NCBI RefSeq assembly: GCF_002814095.1
Contig: NZ_CP021913.1
Coordinates: 1,178,001 to 1,242,000 of the forward strand
Direction of reading: 5' to 3'
DNA: 64,000 nucleotides
From: Sagittula sp. P11
GTDB lineage: Bacteria > Pseudomonadota > Alphaproteobacteria > Rhodobacterales > Rhodobacteraceae
In this document: in pieces, positions 1 through 10,621 of the stretch
Layout of the letters: the number at the start of each line of letters is the position of its first letter
How positions within the stretch are numbered: the stretch's first letter is position 1
Notes under the pieces: generated by a model
Told to the model about the DNA's origin: nothing
Databases searched by the model: none
The model's input: the letters and a program-made list of their open reading frames with translations, nothing else
Position numbers and translations under genes: made by a program

Positions 1-2043
1 GTCCTGGGTCTGGGCAACATCGGTGCGCTGGCCTCGAAGCCGGTGATGGAAGGCAAGGCCGTCCTCTTCAAGAAGTTCGCCAACATCGACTGCTTCGACA
101 TCGAGGTGAACGAACCCGACCCCGAGAAGCTGGCCGACATCGTCTGCGCGCTGGAACCGACCTTCGGCGCCATCAACCTCGAGGACATCAAGGCGCCGGA
201 CTGCTTCATCGTCGAGAGGATCTGCCGCGAGCGGATGAACATCCCCGTCTTCCATGACGACCAGCACGGCACGGCCATCGTTGTCGGCGCGGCGGCCACC
301 AACGCTCTGCACGTCGCGGGCAAGGCCTTCGAAGACATCAAGGTCGTTTCCACCGGCGGCGGCGCGGCGGGCATCGCCTGCCTGAACATGCTGCTGAAGC
401 TGGGCGTCAAGCGCGAGAATGTCTGGCTCTGCGACATTCACGGGCTGGTCTACGAGGGCCGGGCCGAGGACATGAACCCGCAGAAGGCGGAGTTCGCCCA
501 GCCCTCAGACCTGCGCGTGCTGGACGACGTGATCGACGGCGCGGACCTGTTCCTCGGGCTCTCCGGCCCCGGCGTGCTGAAGCCGGAACACGTGGCACGG
601 ATGTCGGACAAGCCGATCATCTTCGCCCTTGCCAACCCGACGCCCGAGATCATGCCCGACCTCGCCCGCGAGGCAAAACCAGACGCGATCATCGCCACCG
701 GCCGCAGCGACTTCCCCAACCAGGTGAACAACGTGCTGTGCTTCCCGTTCATCTTCCGGGGGGCGCTGGACGTGGGCGCCACGACGATCAACGACGAGAT
801 GGAGATCGCCTGCGTCGAGGGTATCGCCGCCCTCGCCCGCGCCACCACCAGCGCCGAGGCCGCCGCCGCCTACCGGGGCGAGCAGCTGACCTTCGGCGCC
901 GACTACCTGATCCCCAAACCCTTCGACCCGCGCCTGTCCGGCGTCGTGTCGACCGCGGTGGCCAAGGCCGCGATGGAATCCGGCGTGGCGACGCGCCCGA
1001 TGGACGACATCCACGCCTACAAGCGGCGCCTCGATGCGTCGGTCTACAAGTCGGCCCTGCTGATGCGCCCGGTGTTCGAGGCCGCGCTGACCGCCTCCCG
1101 CCGGATCGTCTTTGCCGAGGGCGAGGACGAGCGCGTGCTGCGCGCCGCGCAGGCGATCATGGAAGAGACGACCGAGACGCCGATCCTCATCGGGCGGCCC
1201 GAGGTCATGCAGGCCCGCTGCGAACGCTACGGCCTGAAGATCCGGCCCGATCAGGACTTCCACGTCGTGAACCCGGAAAACGATCCGCGCTACCGCGACT
1301 ACTGGGAGACCTATCACCAGATCATGTCGCGGCGCGGCGTGACGCCCGACCTCGCCCGCGCGATCATGCGCACCAACACCACCGCCATCGCGGCGATCAT
1401 GGTGCACCGCGACGAGGCGGACTCGATGATCTGCGGCACCTTCGGCGAATACAGCTGGCACCTGAACTACATCCGGCAGGTCCTGGGAAACAAGCACCTG
1501 CATCCGCAGGGCGCGCTCTCGCTGATGATTCTCGAGGACGGGCCGCTGTTCATCGCCGACACCCACGTCCATCCGATACCGACCCCGGATCAGCTTGCCC
1601 TTTCGGCCATCGGGGCCGCGCGCCACGTCCGCCGCTTTGGCCTGAAACCGAACATCGCGCTCTGTTCGCAGTCGTCCTTCGGCAACCAGACCGAGGGCTC
1701 CGGCCCCCGCCTGCGCGAGGCGCTGGAGATCCTCGACGCCCGCGAATGCGACTTCTGCTACGAGGGCGAGATGAACGTCGACGCCGCGCTCGACCCCGAG
1801 TTGCGCGACCGCCTGCTGCCCGGAAACCGGATGCAGGGCAGCGCCAACGTGCTGGTCTTCGGACAGGCCGACGCCGCCTCTGCCGTGCGCAACATCCTCA
1901 AGATGAAGGCCGGCGCGCTCGAGGTCGGGCCGATCCTGATGGGCATGGGCAACCGCGCGCACATCGTGACGCCCGCGATCACGCCCCGCGGCCTTCTGAA
2001 CATGGCCGCGATTGCCGGAACTCCGGTGCAGCACTACAGCTGA
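1..2043 (+). CDS. maeB: NADP-dependent malic enzyme with C-terminal phosphotransacetylase-like domain (5' partial)
   Basis: Cytosolic enzyme converting malate to pyruvate and CO2 with NADP+ reduction, linking the TCA cycle to pyruvate and NADPH. The frame is open from base 1, so the true start lies upstream; 680 residues are visible of a family usually near 760. The visible N-terminal part has the malic enzyme core, including DDQHGTA (about residue 86) and the nucleotide-binding GGGAAG stretch (about residue 119). From about residue 355 onward it matches the phosphate acetyl/butyryltransferase domain of MaeB-type enzymes, in which that domain is thought to be regulatory (acetyl-CoA sensing) rather than catalytic. 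It ends 94 bases before the next gene, which appears to have its own promoter. Identity is firm. Confidence 0.95.
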   Translation, partial: VLGLGNIGALASKPVMEGKAVLFKKFANIDCFDIEVNEPDPEKLADIVCALEPTFGAINLEDIKAPDCFIVERICRERMNIPVFHDDQHGTAIVVGAAATNALHVAGKAFEDIKVVSTGGGAAGIACLNMLLKLGVKRENVWLCDIHGLVYEGRAEDMNPQKAEFAQPSDLRVLDDVIDGADLFLGLSGPGVLKPEHVARMSDKPIIFALANPTPEIMPDLAREAKPDAIIATGRSDFPNQVNNVLCFPFIFRGALDVGATTINDEMEIACVEGIAALARATTSAEAAAAYRGEQLTFGADYLIPKPFDPRLSGVVSTAVAKAAMESGVATRPMDDIHAYKRRLDASVYKSALLMRPVFEAALTASRRIVFAEGEDERVLRAAQAIMEETTETPILIGRPEVMQARCERYGLKIRPDQDFHVVNPENDPRYRDYWETYHQIMSRRGVTPDLARAIMRTNTTAIAAIMVHRDEADSMICGTFGEYSWHLNYIRQVLGNKHLHPQGALSLMILEDGPLFIADTHVHPIPTPDQLALSAIGAARHVRRFGLKPNIALCSQSSFGNQTEGSGPRLREALEILDARECDFCYEGEMNVDAALDPELRDRLLPGNRMQGSANVLVFGQADAASAVRNILKMKAGALEVGPILMGMGNRAHIVTPAITPRGLLNMAAIAGTPVQHYS

Positions 2044-2069
2044 ACACCCCCTGCGGGAACACGCAACGG

Positions 2070-2097
2070 TTGACCCCAAGACAGCCCGGAGTATGCT
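2070..2097 (+). promoter_or_regulatory. Candidate sigma70-type promoter for the SH3-like membrane protein
   Basis: TTGACC (2070-2075), 16-base spacer, TATGCT (2092-2097), 40 bases ahead of the ATG at 2138. Close to consensus for a housekeeping promoter in this group. Sequence inference only. Confidence 0.45.
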
Positions 2098-2137
2098 GTC
2101 GTCGTTTCATTTCGTGTTTCCACAGGGCCGTCTTGCC

Positions 2138-2611
2138 ATGTACGACCTGCTGAAGTTACTTCCCGCGGTGGTTGACGCCGTGACTGACAATTGGAAGCTG
2201 TCCGCTCTGATCGTCGCCTGCATGTTCGTCCTGATTTACCTGCTGTTCCGGGACAACACGCCCATCGTTCAGGTCGGTGTCTTTCTGGTATTCGTGGCGG
2301 CCTCGCTCACCGTCCTGATCATCGTCGCCGCCCCCGAACAAAGCAAGGCGACGACCGGCGACCGGGTGGACCTGACCCGCGGCGCCTTTATCTGCGGAAC
2401 GGTGAACGTCGCCCGAACACAGGACAAATGGCTGGCCGTGCGCCACTCGCACACCACCGACAGCGCCATGAAGGAAAAGCTCTTCGACGGCCAACTGGTC
2501 TATGCATACGACCTGGACGGCAACTGGCTGAAGGTCAGGGCGGACAAGGCAGGCATCCTGATCGACGGCTGGATCTACGCCGCCTACGTCACCCAGCACC
2601 CCTGCTCCTGA
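2138..2611 (+). CDS. Small membrane protein with bacterial SH3-like domain
   Basis: A 157-residue protein. Two hydrophobic segments (about residues 20-38 and 47-69) suggest a membrane hairpin or double anchor. The remaining 85 residues resemble a bacterial SH3-like fold: conserved GxLVYAYDLDGNWLKV and a terminal DGWIYAAYV, as in SH3_3-type modules that bind peptidoglycan or peptides. An in-frame ATG at 2012 would overlap maeB by 32 bases; the 2138 ATG is preferred because it follows a promoter-like element and begins just before the first membrane segment. A cell-envelope role is plausible but unproven. The gene converges on the minus-strand gene ending at 2630, with 18 bases between them. 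Confidence 0.7.
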   Translation: MYDLLKLLPAVVDAVTDNWKLSALIVACMFVLIYLLFRDNTPIVQVGVFLVFVAASLTVLIIVAAPEQSKATTGDRVDLTRGAFICGTVNVARTQDKWLAVRHSHTTDSAMKEKLFDGQLVYAYDLDGNWLKVRADKAGILIDGWIYAAYVTQHPCS

Positions 2612-2629
2612 CCCGGCAACGTTCCGGGA

Positions 2630-3559
2630 TCATTCCACGGGCGCCATCTCTCCATCCTGCAGCGACCAGACCTGTTCACAGGGTCCCGCGCCGACGCGCC
2701 CGCACAGCGACCCCGAGAAGGTGAAGCGCAGGCTGCCCGGTGCCTCGGCGGCAATGCCCTGCGCGGTGTTCAGGAAGACGCGCAGGAACTGCCCGTCCTC
2801 CTGCGCCTGCCAGACCGACCGCAGGCACCCCGCCGGTCCGCAGACCAGATCCTCGGCCGCGGAACAGGACAGCGCGCCGTGATTCAGCGCCAGGTCCTCC
2901 GCCCCTGACCCGTCGAGGTCGATGGGCGTGGCATAGTCCGCGCCGACCGTGACCTCTCCGCCAAGGACGGCGCAGGCTTCGCGCATGTCGGCCAGCACCT
3001 GTGCGCCCGGATCGGCGACGGTGCGCGCCGCCCTTTCCTGCGCGGCGAAGTCGGGCATCGGGCAGACCTGTTCCAGTGTCTCGATGGTGGTGCGCGACCC
3101 GGTCAGCGGAAAGCTCCAGACCGCCGGCGGCGCGTCGTAGGCCTCCCAGTAGCGCAGTTCCATCCGGGCGCCCGCCTTCAGCCGTTCGAGCCCGGGCAGA
3201 TGCGCCTCTTCCAGCGGGGCTTCGAAGGTGCCCAGCCCGATGGTGTGGAACCTCAGGGGCGCCAGCACGCGCGGCCCGGCAAAGATCTGCACGTCGACCT
3301 CCGAGCGCGCCAGCAGGTCGGCGGCGCCCTCGGCGCTCATCCCGAAGGCCAGTGCGCCGCCCGCGTTGCACGACAGCCCGAAGCACAGCCGTTCACCCGA
3401 CCGCTCCCCCGTGCCCTCCGCACAGACAAAACCCGCGTGCCGCCCCTCTTCCGGTCCCGCCTGGTATGTCCAGTCCGCCTGCGCCCCGCCCGCCGCATGG
3501 GCCAGAGCCAGAGCCACCACCGCCACCCGCGTGGCCAAACCTGTCTTAACTGCTCTCAT
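2630..3559 (-). CDS. Secreted protein of unknown function
   Basis: 309 residues starting MRAVKTG with a clear signal peptide (hydrophobic core followed by an AQA-type cleavage site near residue 29), so probably periplasmic. I do not recognise a family. The mature part contains several cysteines (for example in the CSAAEDLVCGPAGC stretch), consistent with disulfides in the periplasm. A longer in-frame ATG at 3697 would add 46 residues with no signal-peptide character, so the 3559 start is preferred although no clear Shine-Dalgarno sequence is visible. The upstream region is shared with the divergently transcribed propionyl-CoA synthetase gene. Confidence 0.7.
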   Translation of the reverse strand: MRAVKTGLATRVAVVALALAHAAGGAQADWTYQAGPEEGRHAGFVCAEGTGERSGERLCFGLSCNAGGALAFGMSAEGAADLLARSEVDVQIFAGPRVLAPLRFHTIGLGTFEAPLEEAHLPGLERLKAGARMELRYWEAYDAPPAVWSFPLTGSRTTIETLEQVCPMPDFAAQERAARTVADPGAQVLADMREACAVLGGEVTVGADYATPIDLDGSGAEDLALNHGALSCSAAEDLVCGPAGCLRSVWQAQEDGQFLRVFLNTAQGIAAEAPGSLRFTFSGSLCGRVGAGPCEQVWSLQDGEMAPVE

Positions 3560-3619
3560 GACCGGAGGAGGCCACGGGCCGCGCGCCCGGTCAAGCGTCC
3601 GTCCGACCGACTCAGCAAC

Positions 3620-3708
3620 TTTGCACCCGCCCGCCCCAAGATTTGCAAACTCAGGAAATCTTCGCAGGAAACCTGTCTGTTTTCCGCGGTTTTGCAAATA
3701 TTTGCAGG
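3620..3708. promoter_or_regulatory. Cluster of TTTGCAAA sites (candidate ScfR/PccR operator) upstream of prpE
   Basis: Two perfect palindromic TTTGCAAA octamers (3642-3649 and 3691-3698) and degenerate copies TTTGCACC (3620-3627), TTCGCAGG (3661-3668) and TTTGCAGG (3701-3708) sit 125-215 bases before prpE. In Rhodobacter sphaeroides the short-chain acyl-CoA regulator PccR acts through paired TTTGCAAA motifs at the propionyl-CoA carboxylase promoter. Finding the octamer before a propionate-activating gene makes ScfR control likely. Spacing differs from the published four-base gap: 3691-3698 and 3701-3708 are separated by two bases. Confidence 0.6.
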
Positions 3709-3833
3709 GTCAAACACGCGAGAATCGCAAAGTCTCTGCGGTAATCTGTCCTGACCGACGCCAACAGTCTTGCCTGAAAGGCCGCCTGCCGCCTAAGCCG
3801 CTATGCAAGAGGGAGACCCGAGAGGAGGACACC

Positions 3834-5723
3834 ATGGGCTACAACGAGGTTTACCAGGGTTGGAAAGCCGACCCGGAGGCATTCTGGATGGAGGCCGCAG
3901 AGGCCATCGACTGGACGCAGAAGCCCTCCAAGGCCCTCTTCGACAAGGGCGACAACCTGTACGAATGGTTCGCGGACGGCATGGTCAACACCTGCTGGAA
4001 CGCGGTCGACCGGCACGTCGAACAGGGCCGCGGCGAACAGACCGCGATCATCTACGACAGCCCGATCACCCATACCAAGCGGGAGATCTCCTACGTCGAG
4101 CTGCGCAACCGCGTCGCCATGCTGGCCGGCGCGCTGCGCGCCAAGGGGATCGAGAAGGGCGACCGCGTCATCATCTACATGCCGATGATCCCCGAGGCGC
4201 TGGAGGCGATGCTGGCCTGTGCGCGGCTCGGCGCGATCCACTCCGTGGTGTTCGGCGGCTTTGCGGCGCACGAGCTGGCCGTCCGCATCGACGACGCGCA
4301 GCCCAAGGCGATCATCGCTGCCTCCTGCGGGATGGAGCCGGGCCGCGTCGTGCACTACAAGCCGCTGCTGGATTCCGCCATCGACCAGGCGAAGCACAAG
4401 CCCGACTTCTGCGTGATCTTCCAGCGCGAACAGGAAGTGGCGGCGCTGGTCGAAGGGCGCGACTACAACTGGCACGGCTTCCAGTACGGCGTGCAGCCCG
4501 CCGAATGCGTCCCGGTGGAGGGCAACCACCCGGCCTATATCCTCTACACCTCCGGCACCACCGGCCAGCCGAAGGGCGTCGTGCGCCACACCGGCGGGCA
4601 CCTCGTGGCGCTGAACTGGTCGATGAAGAACCTCTACAACGTCGATCCCGGCGACGTGTTCTGGGCCGCCTCGGACGTGGGCTGGGTCGTGGGCCACAGC
4701 TACATCTGCTACGGCCCCCTGATCCACGGCAACACCACCATCGTCTTCGAGGGCAAGCCCGTGGGCACCCCGGACGCCGGAACCTTCTGGCGCGTCATCT
4801 CCGAGCACAAGGTCAAGAGCTTCTTCACCGCCCCCACCGCATTCCGAGCGGTGAAGCGCGAGGATCCGAAGGGCGAATACGTCGGCAAGTACGACCTCTC
4901 CGGCCTGCGCGCCGTGTACCTTGCGGGCGAACGCGCCGATCCGGCCACCATCGAATGGGCGCAGGAGCAGCTGAAGGTCCCGGTGATCGACCACTGGTGG
5001 CAGACCGAAACCGGCTGGTGCATCGCGGGCAACCCGCTGGGCATCGAGGAACTGCCGACGAAGCTCGGCTCTCCCGCCGTGCCGATGCCGGGGTACGAGA
5101 TTCACATCCTCGACGAGGCCGGGCACCCGATGCCCAAGGGCGAACTGGGCGCCATCGCGGTGAAGCTGCCGCTGCCCCCGGGCACGCTGCCGACGCTCTG
5201 GAACGCCGAGCCGCGGTTCCGCAAGGCCTACCTCGACCACTTCCCGGGATATTACGAGACCGGCGACGCGGGCATGATCGACGACGACGGCTATGTCTAC
5301 ATCATGGCGCGCACCGATGACGTCATCAACGTCGCGGGCCACCGCCTGTCCACCGGCGGCATGGAAGAGGTCCTCGCCAGCCACCCGGACGTGGCCGAAT
5401 GCGCGGTGATCGGCGTGACCGACGATCTAAAGGGACAGTTGCCGCTGGGTTTCCTGTGCCTGTCGTCGGGCGTGAACCGCCCGCACGAGGAAATCGTGAA
5501 GGAATGCGTGAAGCTGGTGCGCGACCAGATCGGCCCGGTGGCGGCGTTCAAGCTGGCCTGCGTGGTCGACCGCCTGCCCAAGACCCGCTCCGGCAAGATC
5601 CTCCGCGCGACGATGGTCAAGATCGCCGACAACGAAGAGTTCAAGACGCCCGCCACCATCGACGATCCCGCCATCCTCGATGAGATCAGGGAAGCGCTGC
5701 AGACCCTCGGCTACGCCAAGTAA
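3834..5723 (+). CDS. prpE: Propionyl-CoA synthetase (AMP-forming)
   Basis: 629-residue acyl-CoA synthetase of the acetyl/propionyl-CoA synthetase group, activating propionate (and possibly acetate) to its CoA thioester through an acyl-adenylate in the cytosol. The N-terminal ACAS domain is followed by the adenylation P-loop YTSGTTGQPKG (from about residue 237), HWWQTETG, and the C-terminal lid with PKTRSGK, whose lysine (K588) is the expected catalytic and acetylation-controlled residue. The start at 3834 has AGGAGG at 3822-3827. The GWVVGHSY and WWQTETGW signatures favour PrpE over Acs. The TTTGCAAA cluster upstream suggests propionyl-CoA-responsive regulation. A terminator follows the stop. 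Confidence 0.9.
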   Translation: MGYNEVYQGWKADPEAFWMEAAEAIDWTQKPSKALFDKGDNLYEWFADGMVNTCWNAVDRHVEQGRGEQTAIIYDSPITHTKREISYVELRNRVAMLAGALRAKGIEKGDRVIIYMPMIPEALEAMLACARLGAIHSVVFGGFAAHELAVRIDDAQPKAIIAASCGMEPGRVVHYKPLLDSAIDQAKHKPDFCVIFQREQEVAALVEGRDYNWHGFQYGVQPAECVPVEGNHPAYILYTSGTTGQPKGVVRHTGGHLVALNWSMKNLYNVDPGDVFWAASDVGWVVGHSYICYGPLIHGNTTIVFEGKPVGTPDAGTFWRVISEHKVKSFFTAPTAFRAVKREDPKGEYVGKYDLSGLRAVYLAGERADPATIEWAQEQLKVPVIDHWWQTETGWCIAGNPLGIEELPTKLGSPAVPMPGYEIHILDEAGHPMPKGELGAIAVKLPLPPGTLPTLWNAEPRFRKAYLDHFPGYYETGDAGMIDDDGYVYIMARTDDVINVAGHRLSTGGMEEVLASHPDVAECAVIGVTDDLKGQLPLGFLCLSSGVNRPHEEIVKECVKLVRDQIGPVAAFKLACVVDRLPKTRSGKILRATMVKIADNEEFKTPATIDDPAILDEIREALQTLGYAK

Positions 5724-5748
5724 CGCGGCGCATCGAACGGATGGAAAG

Positions 5749-5774
5749 AAGGCCTGGCCAAGCGCCGGGCCTTT
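5749..5774. terminator. Bidirectional terminator between prpE and nhaA
   Basis: Inverted repeat AAGGCC-TGGC / GCCG-GGCCTT with a five-base loop (5749-5773), followed by TTT on the plus side and, read on the minus strand, by CTTTCC. It sits between two convergent stop codons and can serve both genes. Confidence 0.7.
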
Positions 5775-5775
5775 G

Positions 5776-7575
<1,800 letters not shown>

Positions 7576-7778
7576 GCGCAGCCCTCAAGTCGGTCGCGGG
7601 CCACGCGGCCCCATCGCTGCGCAACATGGCACCATTTCCGCGACGAGCAAGCCCCGTTCCCCTGCGACACAGATACCCGCGAAAAGGTGCGCGCCTTTGC
7701 CCTGGCTGCGGGCAAAGGCGGGTCAGCGCCATGCAGGCAAGGGCGCGCGGTGCAACGCCCATACCCGCCGCGCAGGTG

Positions 7779-8411
7779 TCAGCCGGACGCCTTGTGGCGC
7801 AGGTCGGTACCGCGTTCCGCAACGACAAGCGGCGCGCCGCGGGCCATCGACCGCGCCACCACACGCTCCGCCTTGCGCATGCTCAGCACTGGCCACCCCG
7901 GTTCCGCCTGCCCCACCGCCGCCACCAGCGCCTCGCGCTGCGCGGGGCTCATCTCCTGCAAAGCCAGCGGTTCGGGCAGCGCCGTCTCCACCGCGACCCC
8001 CTCTGCCAGCAGCAGGACATGGCGCGCGCAGGCAATGTGGACATAGTCGAGACCGGGCAGCGAGGGCATCTGCCGCACCGCGGGCAACGCGGTGAGCGAC
8101 AGTGCGGGCACCAGCGCCTCCCCGCCTCTGGCCGCCCGGGCGACCAGCGGCGACCGCACCAGCACCCTGTGCTGCGGAGAGACCATGACGGCCCGCTCCG
8201 GCACGCCGGGGCCCAATGCGTCCTTGCCGATCCGCACCGGGCGTTTGCGCGCATTGCCCATCTGCTCGGCCCATGTGACTCGCGTCAGGCCGACCCAGAG
8301 CACCGGCTCCGCCCGCCCGTCGTGGGTCAGCACGAGGTCGCCCTGCACGATCGTCTCAACCGGCCGCACGCCGCCCGGCGTCGCGACGCCGCATCCTGCC
8401 ACGAAACACAT
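7779..8411 (-). CDS. Hint (hedgehog/intein-fold) domain protein
   Basis: About 210 residues almost entirely a Hint module: N-terminal CFVAGCGVATPGG with VRPVETIVQGDLVLT, then the B-block SPQHRVLV and DYVHIACARHVLLLAEGVAVET. This family is abundant in Rhodobacterales, often attached to secreted or calcium-binding proteins; here it is nearly stand-alone. The cysteine directly after the initiator Met would be the intein-type nucleophile once Met is removed. No C-terminal extein or His-Asn pair is obvious, so splicing is unlikely and self-cleavage is at most a possibility. An ATG at 8483 would add 24 residues; 8411 is preferred because AGGGGG precedes it and it places Cys at position 2. Confidence 0.75.
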   Translation of the reverse strand: MCFVAGCGVATPGGVRPVETIVQGDLVLTHDGRAEPVLWVGLTRVTWAEQMGNARKRPVRIGKDALGPGVPERAVMVSPQHRVLVRSPLVARAARGGEALVPALSLTALPAVRQMPSLPGLDYVHIACARHVLLLAEGVAVETALPEPLALQEMSPAQREALVAAVGQAEPGWPVLSMRKAERVVARSMARGAPLVVAERGTDLRHKASG

Positions 8412-8558
8412 GTTGCCCCCTATGTGTAACCGTCCGCCGCAGGGCACACCGATCCGGCCGCCGCGCAGGGGAGTCGCAGGCACTATCCATGCTCCGGGTA
8501 AATCAGGGGTTCATGGCCGGGCAGCTTTTTCGCGGCCCGGCCTCCGACCGCGCGCCGG

Positions 8559-9401
8559 TCACTCCCTGAAGGTGACGGAGACCTGCGGATCGCCCGGCAG
8601 GCCGGCGTAGCTGACCGTCGCCTTCCCCAGCGCCTTGGCCGGCGGCAGGAGCGGCCCGATCGAGCCCACCGACACGAGGTCGCCCGCGTTCATCGCGTAG
8701 CCCTTGGACATCAGCCACAGCACCGAGTTCACCGGGTTGCCCAGCACCGACGCACCCGGCGCCTCGGCCATCACGGTGCCCTCCGCGTCCGTGACGGTCA
8801 CCTGCATGGCGGCCAGCGCCTCCAGCATCGCGGCGGGGTCTTCGACCGGGATGGGCGCGCCCAGCACGCCCAGTCGCGGCGCCACGCCGTTGGCGGTCAG
8901 GGTGATCCCGTTGATCGGCTCCCCTTCCTTGAAGACAAGGTCGGGCAGTTCGATGAAGGGCTGCACCGCCGAGATATGGGCCATCGCCTCTTCCGGCGTG
9001 GTGGCGTCGTTGATCGCGTCGTCGCCGATGACGAGGATCAGGTCCGCCTCGAACAGCGGCCGCGCACCGAAGGTCAGCGGCACGGAGGCGCCGTCCTCCA
9101 GCAGCATGTCGGCATAAAGCACGCCGGCCACTGGCTCCGTCACGCCGAACCGCTCCTGCGCGGGTCCCGAGGTCAAGCCGGCCTTGTAACCCACGATCTC
9201 GCCCATTTCCGGCACCAGCGCCTCGATCAGCTTGTCCTGCGTGCAGCGGGCGTCCTCCATCGACCCGTCCGGGACGAGGGCCGCTGCCGGCACTTTCGCC
9301 ATGTAATCCTTGACGTAGGCCGCAATCGCCTCGTCCGTGGCGCAGTCCGCGCCCGCCTGCCCCGCGACCAATGCCAGCGCCAGCGCATGTGTTCTCTTCA
9401 T
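8559..9401 (-). CDS. Secreted 2-keto-4-pentenoate hydratase-like (MhpD/FAH superfamily) protein
   Basis: 280 residues. After a signal peptide (MKRTHALALALVAGQAGA, cleavage near residue 18) comes a complete hydratase/decarboxylase fold: EIVGYKAGLTS, LFEADLILVIGDD and VQPFIELPD supply acidic residues at the positions of the metal ligands, and GASVLGNPVNSVLWL ends the active-site region. Cytosolic homologues hydrate 2-hydroxypenta-2,4-dienoate in meta-cleavage pathways. A Sec signal on such an enzyme is unusual and implies periplasmic action on an unknown substrate. Of two possible ATGs (9407, 9401) the second is chosen because GGGAGG (9409-9414) lies seven bases before it but only one base before the first. 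Confidence 0.8.
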   Translation of the reverse strand: MKRTHALALALVAGQAGADCATDEAIAAYVKDYMAKVPAAALVPDGSMEDARCTQDKLIEALVPEMGEIVGYKAGLTSGPAQERFGVTEPVAGVLYADMLLEDGASVPLTFGARPLFEADLILVIGDDAINDATTPEEAMAHISAVQPFIELPDLVFKEGEPINGITLTANGVAPRLGVLGAPIPVEDPAAMLEALAAMQVTVTDAEGTVMAEAPGASVLGNPVNSVLWLMSKGYAMNAGDLVSVGSIGPLLPPAKALGKATVSYAGLPGDPQVSVTFRE

Positions 9402-9590
9402 CGACATACCTCCCGTTCGGCCCGCGCCCCGACTCGGCAGGGAATGCGGGCTGGCGGCAGGCTATCAGCTTTCACGGGATTGCGAGAAATTTCGCTCACG
9501 CATTGGGTAGGGACGTGGCTCCCGGTGCGGACCTATCCATCCTGCCCGCCCCTTCCGACCGAGGGTCTGAGCGTCGCTCACCGGAAGCGC

Positions 9591-9648
9591 GGCCGTCGGG
9601 TCGGCGGGCGGGCGCCTTTGCGTCAGCAAAGAGTGCCGCCCGACGGCC
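9591..9648. repeat. Nested inverted repeat after nadK (possible terminator)
   Basis: Outer arms GGCCGTCGGG (9591-9600) and CCCGACGGCC (9639-9648) are perfect 10-base complements; inside, CTTTGC (9616-9621) and GCAAAG (9626-9631) close a four-base loop. The structure begins 18 bases past the nadK stop on the minus strand. No T tract follows, so it may be a rho-assisted terminator, an mRNA end stabiliser or a dispersed repeat. Confidence 0.55.
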
Positions 9649-9665
9649 CGCGCCCCGCACCAACC

Positions 9666-10427
9666 TCAGACGAACTGCTCCTGGATCAGCCGTTCCTCCA
9701 GCCCGTGGCCCGGGTCGAAAAGCACACGGTGGACCACGCCCGGTTCCGACCGGATGTGCACCTGCACCACGTTGCGCACGGCGACGCTGTCGGCCTCTGC
9801 CATGACCGGGCGCTTCTCCGCCTCCAGCACGTCGAAGGTGACCTCTGCCGCCTTCGGCAGCAGCGCCCCGCGCCAGCGCCTCGGCCGGAAGGCCGCCACG
9901 GCCGTCAGCGCCAGCACGTCCGCGCCGATGGGCAGGATCGGCCCGTGGGCGGAATAGTTGTAGGCCGTCGACCCCGCGGGCGTCGCCAGCAGCGCGCCGT
10001 CGCAGACCAGTTCCGGCAGGCGCACTTTGCCGTCCACGCTGATCTTCAGCTTTGCCGCCTGCGGCCCGGCGCGCAGCAGCGACACCTCGTTGATCGCCAG
10101 TCCCATGTGCCGCGTGCCGTCGGCGCAATGGGCGCGCATGCCCAGCGGGTTGATGACTGCCTCCTCCGCCGCGGTCAGCCGTTCGACCAACCCGTGCTCG
10201 GAATATTCGTTCATCAGGAAACCCACGGTGCCGCGGTTCATCCCGTAGACCGGCGCGGCGATTTCCTGCGTGCGGTGCATGGTGTGCAGCATGAACCCGT
10301 CGCCGCCAAGCGCCACGATCACGTCCGCCCCCTGCTCTGCGTGGCAGCCATAGCGCCGCGTCAGCGCGGCCAGGGCCGCCTGCGCGATGGGCGCGCGGGA
10401 TGCGCAGAAGGCGATGCGTAGCGTCAT
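9666..10427 (-). CDS. nadK: NAD kinase
   Basis: 253-residue cytosolic enzyme phosphorylating NAD+ to NADP+, the only de novo route to NADP. Diagnostic motifs are present: GGDG at residues 41-44 (phosphate-donor site), INEVSLLR, and [16 protein letters not shown], which binds the NAD ribose and adenine. Length fits the shorter alphaproteobacterial NadK type. The ATG at 10427 (MTLRIAF) is chosen over 10493, whose extra 22 residues are arginine-rich and lack family resemblance. It is divergent from glyA, with 194 bases between the starts. Confidence 0.93.
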   Translation of the reverse strand: MTLRIAFCASRAPIAQAALAALTRRYGCHAEQGADVIVALGGDGFMLHTMHRTQEIAAPVYGMNRGTVGFLMNEYSEHGLVERLTAAEEAVINPLGMRAHCADGTRHMGLAINEVSLLRAGPQAAKLKISVDGKVRLPELVCDGALLATPAGSTAYNYSAHGPILPIGADVLALTAVAAFRPRRWRGALLPKAAEVTFDVLEAEKRPVMAEADSVAVRNVVQVHIRSEPGVVHRVLFDPGHGLEERLIQEQFV

Positions 10428-10621
10428 GTGGCGTCCGGTCTCCGTTCCGGGACGACGTTTCCGGAACGCCCCCCTTGGCGCGGATGGAAGCACAAGTTGC
10501 CGTGGGGGACCAGAGATGCCGCAAGAATATTACACTAAGTCGTTTTGCCGTATTTGACCCGGTCCGGCTTTCCTTTAAGACGCCCGCAACGCACGCCCAC
10601 CCCTCAACAGGAGACACGGCC

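Noticed and set aside
505-2079. Long minus-strand frames opposite maeB, and similar ones opposite prpE (3801-5384) and the permeases (25321-26745)
   Set aside because: Products are rich in His, Arg and Gly with no recognisable fold; the plus-strand products are unmistakable.
10554-10580. Promoter of glyA (TTGACC ... TTAAGA)
   Set aside because: The spacer is only 15 bases and the -10 is poor; not listed as a feature.
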